NCBI RefSeq assembly: GCF_001949145.1
Contig: NW_019091427.1
Location: 427,729-491,728, forward strand
Length of the DNA stretch: 64,000 nt
Direction: 5' to 3'
Origin: Acanthaster planci
Taxonomy: Eukaryota; Echinodermata; Asteroidea; Valvatida; Acanthasteridae
Below are positions 12,496-23,711 of the stretch, piece after piece (position 1 is the first letter of the stretch; each line of letters opens with the position of its first letter). The position numbers and the translations under genes are program-made. The notes beneath the pieces are model-generated. The model saw only the letters and a program-made list of their open reading frames with translations. It made no database searches and was not told the DNA's origin.

Positions 12496-13939
12496 ATTAG
12501 TGGAGTTTGTTTGCAGTATCTAGCAGAAGCTATGTAGGCTAGTAGTACAGTACAACAGTGTACAAACTACCAGGAGCCCCAGTGATAGGTGTTGGGGTCA
12601 AGCCCGTTTCCACTGTACCCCATCCCCACTAGTCCTAGTTTGAGTAACATGGACTCTACAAATCGCCTTTTTGAACATATCGCCCAACTATGTCCAAATG
12701 TTTTAAAAAGGCAATTTGTATTTAGACCACTTTGCCCCACCATCTGACCGTGTATGACCATGGTCTACATCATGATAGTATGTGATCCACGATTATCTTT
12801 CAGTTTTTACCCAGGCAGATGCAGCGCACGTTTGTCTACCCAACCAAGTCACAAGTTCCCGGTAAGGGAACTTGCCAAAGAATTTGGTAAAAAGGTCTGT
12901 GTTTGGACATTACTTGACACCTGTGCACAAACCCTGAGGCTGGACTGAATTTTTTTTTTTACTTCTTCTTGGTAAACTCTTCAATATTTCCCCTGCTGAA
13001 TATGAATTTTTTGAACATGTTATGGCTTTCTTATGGCTAACAAACAACTGCAGGGGAAAATAAGTGGTGTCTATGTATGAAATTCTTTTTGTAAAGGCTA
13101 AAAAATATGGTAATCCAGGCCTCGAGCTTAAGCTTTTTAACCAGCCCACCCTGCAGGAATTTTCACTAGCCCGCCGGTTATTGTTTTAGTTAAGCAAGAC
13201 TAACATAGACTTTTTTTTTTCAACTTTATTTTTATAGTCTTCACTGTGGAGTCACACTGTCAGTTTTAAACTCAAAAGGTTTAAGGGCCAACGTCTAAGG
13301 TCGATGACTGTGGTAATCCCAACCAAAAAAGTGTAGACCATGCTGAAGTCATGCGGTCAAGGAACAAATTTTTCTTATTCTTTTAATGCAGATGGGGAAG
13401 TTAATGCTCCTCAACCATATAAAGTGGAGTTATAGAATTTGATCAAAATTGGTTATCCAAACCAAAGAGCTGTGTGCACTCTTTGGTTGATTGATACACT
13501 GTTTATATCACTTTTGGGGTTGATCGTCGTTGTCTTGCATTGCCTGATGATGTGGTTTTCTCCAGCAAAGCAAAACTGTTTCTTTCGCCTAAACTTTTGT
13601 GTTGGCAAAAATTGTCAGTGTGCTTGATTTTTTTTATGTGACAAATCAGTAACCACTCCTAAATAAATCCATGTCACAGTGCCAAGGTGTAGCTTTGTTT
13701 CATGAAAGCTTCATCATTCAACAAAGGACTGGTCGTCCTTGGGGGGGAAGTGACACGAGGTTAAGTGGAAATGGAGCAAAATGACCGTCCAAAAGCGCAA
13801 TGAAGAATCCTAGCAAGTCAGATGAGCAGAGAAATGGGAATGTTTTGGAAGCACAAAAGTGTCATGGTAAGTGAAATGAGTTCAGGGAATTTTGTAACAT
13901 TTTGTCTTATCTGGTTTAACCTGCAGACGGTCTGTTGAA

Positions 13940-16261
13940 ATGGCGGAGAAGCTACCGATGATTATCGACTGCGACCCAGGCATTGATGATGCCGTAGCCA
14001 TCATGATGGCTCTGTCTCAACCCAGTGTAGACTTACTAGCCATTACATGTGTTGCCGGGAACACACACCTAGAAAATGTGCTCCTCAATGCACTCAGGGT
14101 GCTGAGAGTTTGTGACAGGCTGGATGTAAGTGTGAAGTTTTACTGCCTGACCTACCAACAATGTTCCCATCAAAGACTGTTCTTCAATCTTGATGCCTTC
14201 TAAAGTAAAATTTCCATTCACTCATTCAGCTTGATCTGAAACTTTTTCACTGCAAATGCACTTCGGACGTCTCACTTAGACTGTGCAGTTGTGTATAAAA
14301 ACCTCCCTTCTCTTCCAATTCAATTTTAAATTTGTTGAGGTCCTCTTCAATTTTTCATTTAGAAAAGTAAAAAAGAACATGTCTGGCATCCCCACCTGCT
14401 TGCTGTTTCTTCAGGCCAGCTGGATCTTTTGATATTTCTTCGGGGGGGTGGGAAGGAAAAAATGCATAAATCCAATTGGTCTGAAAATAAAACCCTTGTG
14501 AGTCCACACTTCTTCAGACTTAGCCCGTTACTTTCCAAATCATACAGCCGACCCTGCAATCATTGGACACTTCTGCCATTATGGCCCAAGTGACTTTGCC
14601 ATGGCCACCAACTTGAACACGCCACTGGAAGTGTTTTAATTTATGAGTCCATCTTGCTAATGTACTAAACAAACCATAAAAACCACAACAAATACCTTTG
14701 ATTCTTTTGTGCCTTCAAACAGTTAGAACACCAATGATTGCAACCATCTTTGAAAAATTTCCTGAATCCTATTTTTTTTAAATCCGGATGCTTTTCCGAA
14801 TGTTTTTTGTTTTGTTTTGTTTTGTTTTTTGGTGGTTTGATCCAGATACCTGTGTATAGAGGTGCAGGTGTGCCGTTGCTAAATCTCAGCAGCAAAAGTA
14901 ATGCCCAACACGTCCATGGTTCAGATGGCCTAGGGGGTGTACCCGACCCAGACCCTCCCAGTCTTGATCTGGTCCAATCAGAGCACGCCGTCCACGCCAT
15001 GCTTCGCTTGACCAAAGAGCATCCCGGTCAAGTGACCATGCTAGCTATCGGACCACTGACCAATCTAGCTCTGGCCATACGACTGGATCCGGGATTCACC
15101 GGTAGACTGAAGAAGCTGGTAATCATGGGCGGCAACACAGAGGGTAATGGACTGGTCTAGCCAAGCATGTATGCCCATAAGGTCAGAGTGTCACTCATCT
15201 GAAAGAAAAGTCTAAAAATCCGAGCCTGTAGTTTTAGGGAGTCTGAAATGGCCGACCATTATTTTTGTGAGCTAGTCCTTTATCGAGATTAATTCAGACT
15301 TTTAGAGTATTTTTCATCATGTTGTCTTCTATTTTCTGCACAGGGTATGGAAACATAACTGACACAGCCGAGTTCAATTTCTTTGCGGACCCCGAGGCAG
15401 CTCACATTGTGCTGAGCAGTGTCCAGTGTCCAACAGTGGTCGTAGCATGGGAGACGTGCTTGAGAAATGGACTGAGCTGGGTAAGGATCACGTTTTTTTG
15501 TGTTAGGAAGCTGTCTTGAACTCAAGTTCTTACAAACATTTCATCAGGTTAATTGTTTCTACACATTACACGTTAGTGTTCGTTATATTTTTTTATTGAA
15601 CCATTTTCATTGCATTATACAAGTCACATGCTTCGCACTACCTGGCACAGTATACAAAATAATGAGTCTGTAAAAAGTAACATTGAAAGAATCAGATTTC
15701 ATGTGAGGATTATTATGCTCGAAAGTATCCGTTTTTTTAATAATAGGGTCAATCTTTGGGTGATGTTTTTGTCATTAATAGTTTTTTCCATGGTATGTAA
15801 AAAGCAGGGAAGTGCAGCAAAGTAAATTATTCAGCAGAGCAACAAATCCACAAACCTAACCTACTGTTGGTTTTTCAGATCTTGATAAAGTCAAGTGAGG
15901 ATTTCTCCCTTTTTTTGCGACACAGGAGTGGTTTGACGCATGGATAGCGAAGCAGAGCCCAAGAGCCATCTTTGTCAGCGCAATCCTCAGAGAGTTCGTC
16001 TCTCGCTTGCAGAACACCCTCAGATCAAAGAACCTGATCCTCTGCGATGGACTTGCCATGGCTGCCGCCGTCAACCCAAGCGCGGTGATGGAATCGAAGC
16101 GGATGTCTGTGCACGTGGAGTTGAGAGGGACAACCACCCGCGGCCAGATGGTCCCAGTCATCAAGAACGTCCAGGGGCTGGCAGTGGGGCCCACGGTGGA
16201 GGTCGTGAAGAAGTGTGACACAGACATCTTCGCCGCTATGTGTGACAAAGCCACCGATTAG
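13940..16261 (+). CDS. Inosine/uridine-preferring nucleoside hydrolase-like protein, copy 1
   Basis: Predicted N-ribohydrolase that splits nucleosides into base and ribose (purine/pyrimidine salvage, cytosolic). Exons 13940-14125, 14846-15143, 15344-15480 and 15926-16261 give 318 aa, typical for the family; intron phases 0, 1, 0 close to TAG. The Ca-binding ribose motif DxDxGxDD is intact (DCDPGIDD, residues 10-17). Further family marks are VHGSDGLGG, GPLTNLAL and IMGGN in exon 2. The segment that usually carries the catalytic His-Asp reads CDGLAMA (Cys247-Asp248), as in the Cys-type subgroup of the family. The start context (GAAATGG) and an AG just upstream fit an ATG near the beginning of a spliced exon. 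It is the first of a tandem pair; exon 2 is unusually similar to that of the second copy. Substrate cannot be predicted. Confidence 0.93.
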
Positions 16262-18700
16262 TGACACTGCTGTTGAGCCTACTTGGGCAGGCATTCACCA
16301 CGTTAAGGGGACGTGTTCTTGTGTTAAGGAGATAAGTTCTTTTGTTAGGCGAATTTGGACTGAGTGGTGGGGACATCTTTCTTTGTCGTCAGACAGCTTT
16401 TGGTCCCCAGAAAATAGGTGAAATACCGAGTGAGCATGTACGTCCCCACAACTACGGTGCAGAAGAACGTGTGCCATCTGTGTGTCAACAAGATATACAC
16501 TTTGTATTCAAAGTGCTCGTGCAGTGTCATTTTTCAGTGCAGTTTATTTAGTTGCTCTGCATTTTCCCATTAACATGAGTTCTCCACTTTGTTTTTACTA
16601 TTTAGAGGGCAGCTTGTTACCCTTTTCATATTTGCAATGATGCAAATTTGCATATGTATGAGCAAAACTGTGATGTCGTTTATGGCAGAAAAGCTCATCA
16701 TTACAGTTATTTCTGCACTGAAATTAGCCAGAATTTGGGATATTTTGCAGTCCAGTATTTTGTTTTCTTCCCAGATTTGTTTTTATTTTCCATTTATGGC
16801 AGTAGGCCGGGGACCAATGTTTCCTCACGGATCATTCCAAAAAAGCAAGTCTGGCGTTCACGATTTTATCAGAAAACGTCCCAAACTGAACAGTGTCTTC
16901 CTGTAAAGGCATCACATCAAGAGCACCCTCACTTGGGAGGTAAAGCTGAGAAATTGCTAAACGTTCACTAAGTGCATTTTTCAATTAGAAAATCAAAAAG
17001 TTATTGTCAAGTGTGTATGTCTCAACGTTTGTTACTTCAACATGTAATTCTTTGTGTTCGAAATGATACTGGTATGTGGTGTTTTCAAAGGTAATGAAAA
17101 TTTTTTGAAAAGGTTATTTACAAGTGCATGTAGTTTAAATTGCATTCATAACACCATTTTCTACTTCATACGAAAAAGAGTTTAGGTCATTATCCCCAAA
17201 TATTTCCAAATATTTGTTACTCGTTTCAAGCATTAATGAGCGAGTTTTCAATCAGTGCTTGCATAGAAACATTTTGTGTAGTAGTTATTTCATTTATACC
17301 TGTCATTATATTAAGTCTTTTGGAATCATGCTAGGCTGTTAATCCTTTTTTTAACAAAGTAGGTACCAACCTTAATTGAAACAATTGAAACACCATTCAG
17401 GGACAGTTGTCTAGTTGTGGTGATTGCGGACACTTTTACAGTGGCTGTTGGTTTCCTGTTGTAGTGTTTAAAACCAGCATGAATAACCTAGATTTGACTG
17501 GAATCACGGCACAGTTATATTGGGGGTGAGAAGTTGTGTTGGATGCATTTCCCACTATTATGACAGTGCATCTAGCATTGCGGAGTAGTATGTTCTTGCT
17601 GCATCAGCTATTTCTCCACAGTGGTTATAAATTTCTGCAGGATGGTAACTTAGCAGACCTGTTTGCTGTGTTTTTTAATTCGCAGGTTGAAAACAAGGGA
17701 CGTTCCGTTTGATGAACAGCATTTAAGTTTTTTAGTATAATCCATTTTAGTGGATAGTGTCTGAAATAATTCCAACAATTGAAAACTTGACCAATAAAGC
17801 AACTCAAACTAGAACAATCCTAAAGTAAAGCTAACTCTTCTGGAAATCTTTTTGTCATTTTCAAGAAGTGGGCAAGCAATTAAAACGATCGTGGTCTACT
17901 TTTGTCTAGTTCTGTCCAACTCCACCCCCTTTATACTTTGATATACGTTTCACTTTCACGGTATGTTCAGTATTAAATCATTTCTTGATCAGTACGACAA
18001 CAAAACTCGAACGAAATCTTGTCAAGTATCTGCAGTAATCAGCCGTCACCTTCAAACCGTGAGTTGAATATAATAAAGCGCTTTTTTTTCTGATTGGCTG
18101 AGGGCGCTATCAATTGGCTATTTATGTCTCAAGGTCGAGCTGGGTACCCGGTACCGGTACCGCCGGCCGGGTCAAGCGGGTTAATCAATCAAGGGCACAT
18201 GGTGCGGTCGACGAGATAGGTACATCGTGTACTTGACACATAGAGGAATAAGGCCTAAAGTCGGTAGCGTTTAATCGAAATCGAGAGCCAGCACTAATTG
18301 CCTGATCAATTTTGGAGGTCAGCGAAATATACGTGGCATCTTCCCAAAGTGTAAATCTGTACTTGATTGTCGTGCGAGCGAAGTGAACCAGAGTGCTAAG
18401 CAAATCCAGAGCCCTCAGCTAGGCTGTAGAATTTTTCCTGGAGGTCAGTTGACTTGTTATTGTTAAGCGCTGACTATTTTTCATACTGTTCATGTGATAA
18501 AAATGCTACCAAATGGCTGCAAACTATGCACTTCATCTTCAGTAATCAAAATCGATATTATATATTTTAGGTGTTTTTTTCTGATTTCTGCAATTTGGAC
18601 TAGGCCTAGCTGATATGAAGTTGCTCAACTGAACTTTGCCACGCTTTCTTTATCTTGGTATACCTAGTAGGAGGCTGGGTAATATTTGTCAGGACATAAA
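16262..18700. other. Spacer between the two hydrolase copies
   Basis: About 2.4 kb holding the 3' UTR of copy 1 and the upstream region of copy 2. The first AATAAA on the plus strand that I noted is near 17792, which would give a long 3' UTR. Near 18140-18175 is a GC-rich run of overlapping palindromes (GGTACCCGGTACCGGTACC, then GCCGGCCGGG). A block at about 16700-16775 resembles 19205-19275 in intron 1 of copy 2. No further gene is supported. Confidence 0.55.
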
Positions 18701-21700
18701 ATGGCGGAGAAGCTACCGATGATGATCGACTGCGACCCAGGTGTCGACGACGCAATAGCAATCATGATGGCTTTGTCCCAGCCCAGTGTCGACTTACTAG
18801 CCATCACATGTGTTGCTGGGAACACGCACTTGGATAATGTGCTGCGCAACGCTCTCAGGGTGCTAAGAGTTTGTGACAGGTTGGATGTAAGTGTGAAGTT
18901 GAACTTAATCCTGCCTTGCCGAAAGGGTCAGTCAGTCTTAAGCCATTTATACTTGTGCTGCTTGATTGTGCCCGAGAGTGACATTTTGCATTAGTTCTGT
19001 ACGTCACTAAAAAAAATGCTTTATTGTTGCAGAACCAAACTCCTGTCTTGAAGGGTCTATACAATGCTGTCTTTTACTTCAGTTCGATAATGCACGTTTG
19101 TTTTAATTTCATTTTCAATTGTAATTGTGCTATTTCTAAGGTGTTTTTTATTCCTTATTGGATTTTATACTAACTGACGGGCAAACACTTGATGTCATCA
19201 CTGCTGCATTAATACATGCAAGAAACTGCCAGAATTTTGGGTATTTTGCTGTTCCGAATTTTGTTTTTACTGTTGATTCATTGGTGTGAGCACATGGCAA
19301 CAAGCAACCCCTTCTCAAAAATCTTTTCAATGAGCAAATTTTGGTTGCACAGTTGTAACAGAACCGTAACCCAGTAGTGGCCACAGATCGTACAGCGCCG
19401 CGTAGTGCCGCAAGATGGAGAACTTCACCGCGAATTCACGTAAAACGTTGTAATCGCATAGGCGCCATTTGAGCAAGCCATACGCCTGCGCAATGCACGT
19501 TACTGCTTAGGTGCTGGTGCCGCGGCAGGCACGTGCACCTGGTGAGCCTGCGCCGAAGCATTATTGTAAACCGCGCAGGCGTATCGCTCGCTCAAATGGC
19601 GCCCATGGTGATTACACCTTTTAGGCAGAGTTATCCATCTTGCGCCTTTGGCGCTATACGATCTTTGGTAGTGGCTTCCTTGATTGACATCACAGCAACA
19701 GCGCCCTCTGTTGTTCAGAAAAGCAGGGCATAAAAAATACAGTTTTCATATAAGGAAAACTCCAAAAGCATGTCAAAATAATTTCAGATATTTAAGAAGA
19801 ATGTTAAAATTGAATAAAAGTGTCTGGAGAAACTTCATCCCCTAATCCCTTTAAAGGTTCTCACTCGGCTTTTACAGATCTTTTTTTTTTCGTTTTCTAT
19901 TGATTTCTTTTAAAACTAATTCAAGGTCCGCTATAAAAATCTTTATTAAATCCAGGTTCCTGTGTACAAAGGTGCAGATGTGCCCTTGCTGAATCTCCAC
20001 AACAAACGAGCACATGACGTCCATGGTTCAGATGGCCTAGGGGGTGTGCCCGACCCAGACCCTCCCAGTCTCGATCTGGTCCAATCAGAGCACGCCGTCC
20101 ACGCCATGCTTCGCTTGACCAAAGAGCACCCTGGTCAAGTGACCATGCTAGCCATCGGACCACTGACCAATCTAGCTCTGGCCATACGACTGGATCCGGG
20201 ATTCACCGGTAGACTGAAGAAGCTGGTAATCATGGGAGGCAACACAGAGGGTAATGGACTGGTCTAGCCAAGCATGTATGCCCATAAGGTCAGAGTGTCA
20301 CTCATCTGAAAGGAAAGTCTACAAATCCGAGCCTGTAGTTTTAGGGAGTCTGAAATGGCCGACCAGTATTTTGTGAGCTTGTCCCTTATCCAGATTAATT
20401 CAGACTTATAGAATATTTTTCATCATTTTGTCTTCCGAATGAATGAGTCCATCTGGGAAAACTTCCCACCCGGCCTGTCTCTCCTTTGCCGGTGAGGTAG
20501 TGCCTCAACTCATGGCCGATAGGGTTTCAAGTTCATGGGTATATGTGTATATGGTACCACTCACAGCGGGGGCAAAATAACTACCCAGCCCTCCACTGTT
20601 CTGCTACCCGATGGGTATCACCACACTAATTACATCGCTTCAGGTTAGTTTATAGGCTATATGTATGTGCATTGACAAAAGAGGGCGCCCTCAACTAGCA
20701 ACAGTATCTTATGGAGCAACGCGCTGCATACTTGTGATTGTTTTCAAGCATCAGGTGTGGAGTAGGCATCAGTGATGTTAATTCGCAAAAGGCTTGTTAA
20801 AATGCAACATTAATTAAGTCCACTGGACAAGAGGTGCACTTGTGAAAAAGGTACTTATAGTGGGAAAGGGCCACTGATCGGGTAAAAGGGGCACTTACTA
20901 CAAATATTGGGATTAACACCCTCTCACGACCGATGCTGTGCCACTGGAACAAGTTTAGATGTGTGGGTTGATGTTTCTTGCTTTTCTTTCCAAAGGATCA
21001 GGGAGCGAGACAGACGCAGCAGAGTTCAACTTCCACGTAGACCCCGAAGCTGCTCACATACTGCTGAGTGACGTCCAGTGTCCCACCGTCATTGTGGCAT
21101 GGGAGACCTGCCTTCAGAATGGACTGCCTTGGGTAAGGGGTCATCCAGGTTTTTTGCACAGAACACATGCTAGGAGGGGAGGGGATTTGCAGCCTATGCA
21201 GTGTGCGCGCTTCCATAAACTTGGAAAAAGATCAGTGCGGTATTTGTTAACCCTTCTCTTGCATATGCTTTGGGAAGAGGGGAAATCAGAGGAAAGGGTA
21301 TTTTTTACGTGATTGTGAAAAATATGACAAAAATGGATGACCCAGGCAGCATATGGTTAATCCATTACATTCGCCACCTGTGGCAAAGTGACACTTGCTC
21401 TTTTCACGTCACAGGATTGGTTTGAGGTATGGTCAAGCACCCCGACTGCCAAGGCCAAGTTTGTGTCGGCCATCCTCCATGGTCGGTTCCTGACCTACCT
21501 GAAGAGTCACGAGAAGGTGTTCAGAGTGTGCGACGGCCTGGCCATGGCCGTGGCCCTCCGGCCCGAAATGATCTTGAAAGCGCTGACCTGCCCGGTCATG
21601 GTGGAGCTGCAGGGCCGGGTCACCCGAGGTCAGATGGTGCGGAGGGTCAAGAACACAGAGGGCTTGCCACTGGGGCCGGAGGTCAAAGTGGTGATCAGGT

Positions 21701-21750
21701 GTGACACTGACATACTAAGGAAGCTGATGGAGGATACTGTGGTAGAATGA
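18701..21750 (+). CDS. Inosine/uridine-preferring nucleoside hydrolase-like protein, copy 2
   Basis: Tandem paralogue of the gene at 13940-16261, with the same role predicted. Exons 18701-18886, 19956-20250, 20996-21132 and 21415-21750 give 317 aa, ending in TGA, with the same intron phases (0, 1, 0). The metal/ribose motif is DCDPGVDD (residues 10-17), and the active-site-loop segment is CDGLAMA (Cys245-Asp246). Exon 4 differs strongly from copy 1 (roughly half the residues changed), while most of exon 2 and the next 190 bases of intron are almost identical to copy 1. Introns are longer than in copy 1: intron 1 carries a foldback element, and intron 2 has about 560 bp with no counterpart in copy 1. 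There are no stops or frameshifts, so it looks functional. Confidence 0.93.
19384..19667. mobile_element. Foldback element with ~100-bp inverted arms in hydrolase copy 2 intron 1
   Basis: The left arm (from AGATCGTACAGCGCC, 19385) and the reverse complement of the right arm (AGATCGTATAGCGCC, ending 19667) share GCAAGATGGA, GGCGCCATTTGAGC and ATACGCCTGCGC in the same order. Total about 280 bp, GC-richer than its surroundings, non-coding. It is absent from intron 1 of copy 1. Confidence 0.75.
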
Positions 21751-22048
21751 GTGGCATTTCTTCCACATTTGGGTCCCGCTCTTCTGTAAAAAGAGGGGCA
21801 GTATTGTGAGCCTTGCCATTTTAGTCGTTTTCAGTGTATATTTCCTTGAAAGTTTTCTTGGCCAGACAACCAAATCTGATTGCACGTGGGCTCCTGAAGT
21901 TAACAAAATTTGTGAGGCATCACTTTAAACATCTGGGAATGGTAAATATTAAATATATGCCATATTTTCTTGTTTTTCATAAGCCTGATTAGCCTTATTT
22001 GTTTTCAATCTTTATCCCCAACTCCCTAGGCGTAGTTAGTAGGAACCA

Positions 22049-22380
22049 TCCTCAATCCTCCAAAATCCTCCGATTTTCGACATGAAATAATTGCGTTCAG
22101 CCTCAATCCTCCAAAATTTCTTGAGAATGTTTTTCAGAGGTGTACCTAGTGTCTCAATCCTTCAAAATCCTCCGGCATTTCCTGTCATTAGGTTGAGGCG
22201 GTGCGAATGGTATTCATGAGCTTTGCGGTTGATTCCAAAGCAACATCAGGCTGAATTTGTGCTTGACAAAGCAAAAACAACACAAGGTCTAATCCAAGAC
22301 CTTGCCATTCACCCTCAATCCTCCAAAATCCTCCAAAACTGCCTGAAGGATTTTGAAGGATTGAGGAAGGTCAGGGTTAA
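22049..22380. repeat. CTCAATCCTCCAAAATCC repeat cluster ending in a hairpin
   Basis: The word CTCAATCCTCCAAAAT (with small changes) appears near 22049, 22101, 22152 and 22313. The last is followed by its inverse (AGGATTTTGAAGGATTGAG, about 22346-22365), forming a hairpin of about 20 bp stem, closed by AGGGTTAA. A shorter hairpin with related sequence lies at 25991-26048. Confidence 0.6.
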
Positions 22381-22944
22381 AACACACTGTATCTTTGAAA
22401 CAAAATCACTTTAAGCAAAGTTATTGTAAACAATGAAGTGTCACTTGAACACTGAATCTATTTTTGGAAACCAACTTTATGTCTAAAACACATATCTTTA
22501 TCAAAAATTATTGAAAATTACACGAAAAATATTTTGTATTCTGTAACAATGAAATATGCCGTCTTCACTTCAATAACCCAGTGAAGAACACATTTTATTA
22601 AAACTATAATTGTTTGTATTGAGGCTTGACATGCAAACAAAATGCAATAGAAATGTATTCCTTCCCAAGTTTATTACAGTTACTCAGTAAAATTGAAAGT
22701 TAAACATTTCTCATTATTTATTCCTACAAATTGTCTGCCAGTATTCTGTACAGCATGGCAGTTTTGTAGTTGAGTCAATCACAAGTCCCCACAATCACAC
22801 GTCCGTAACAAGTCATCGGTCTTAAACGACGTCACAAGCTATTAAAATGAACTACGATGAAGGTATACTCGTATCATTGTTCAATCTGTTACTTGTGAAT
22901 GGTCGTGTGAAAGGACTCGGCTTCATCACTGCAGTGATAAAGTG

Positions 22945-23136
22945 TTAAGGTCGGTTCATGCTCCGCGCGAAAGCGAGCGCAAATGCGAATTGATGGCGTC
23001 AGGATCAGAATATCTGCATTGCAAATTCACAAAAAGTTAAACATATTTCAACTTGGGCAAACTTTCACTGCAAAGTTATCATGACGTCAAATTCGCTACG
23101 CCTCCACATTTGCCTGAAGTATGAACCGGCCTTTAA
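22945..23136. mobile_element. MITE with TTAA target duplication, copy 2
   Basis: A 192-bp element: TTAA, then GGTCGGTTCATGC..., and at the other end GAAGTATGAACCGGCCT followed by TTAA. The inverted ends match over about 20 bases with looser similarity beyond. Same family and nearly same length as 7959-8148. No ORF. Confidence 0.8.
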
Positions 23137-23711
23137 CTGAGAGACTTGTCACCCAGTTGAGCATAAAATTAATCACTCCACACCAAGAGAGGGTATAAAT
23201 GACAAGAAGTTAGTTTCCATTTGGCCTCAACTAGCTGTTTTTCTATACAGATTCCATAATTAATGACTTAAAACTAGCAGCACAATAGAGATATCAAGCA
23301 AGGCAAGATATCCCCCCTTCAGTACTTCCCGTTTGGAAAATATTTATGAGTGTAAAATTACAGAAAAAACACACGTACTACACTCCAAGCTGATCATTTT
23401 GTTCCTTACTTCCTTTCCCAAAAATGAAGCACATGACAAACTCTTCAAGAGTTTACACCACTCATTCAAAACTGGATATGAATACATGTGTATAACGGAC
23501 ACGTAACCTTGGCCACAAGAGTAGATGAGGCACTGCCTCATTAAGTGAAGGGTGGGTGCTTGGCAACCAGGCCCGTCTAAACGTTTTCCCAGCAGTTCTC
23601 TCTGCCAAGCTTTGAGCGCGACGTGAACTCTGTCCGTTCTGCTACAGCTGGATGGAAGCCTTGGCCCCCAAGCCATCCGAGGGCCCCCAAGCCATCCGAG
23701 CGTCCCGACTG

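Larger units (their letters stand above)
8835..13939. other. Intergenic region between divergent ASPM and nucleoside hydrolase genes
   Basis: About 5.1 kb without a supported gene. It should hold both promoters, but I see no clear core-promoter motif. It contains ACATGACA-rich simple sequence (9415-9500), degenerate GACAACTCGACC repeats (9530-9670), an assembly gap, a foldback element and a SINE, each listed separately. An acceptor-like TTAACCTGCAG just before 13940 suggests that the hydrolase has a 5' UTR intron. Confidence 0.6.
21751..23711. other. Convergent intergenic region, hydrolase copy 2 / MRPL21
   Basis: About 2 kb containing the 3' ends of both genes. It has four CTCAATCCT(C)CAAAAT-type repeats (22049-22385) and a TTAA-flanked MITE (22945-23136). 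Several TTTATT words (for example around 22593, 22665 and 22715) could act as minus-strand AATAAA signals for MRPL21. A perfect 18-bp tandem doubling (GCCCCCAAGCCATCCGAG) lies at about 23665-23700, just past the MRPL21 stop. No gene is supported. Confidence 0.55.

Noticed and set aside
12168-12497. 109-codon minus-strand ORF
   Set aside because: It is the body of a tRNA-headed SINE; the tRNA B box and (ATT)n tail explain the sequence.
18140-18175. GC-rich palindromes (GGTACCCGGTACCGGTACC) as a regulatory site
   Set aside because: Striking, but no known binding site or conserved position relative to hydrolase copy 2 can be argued.
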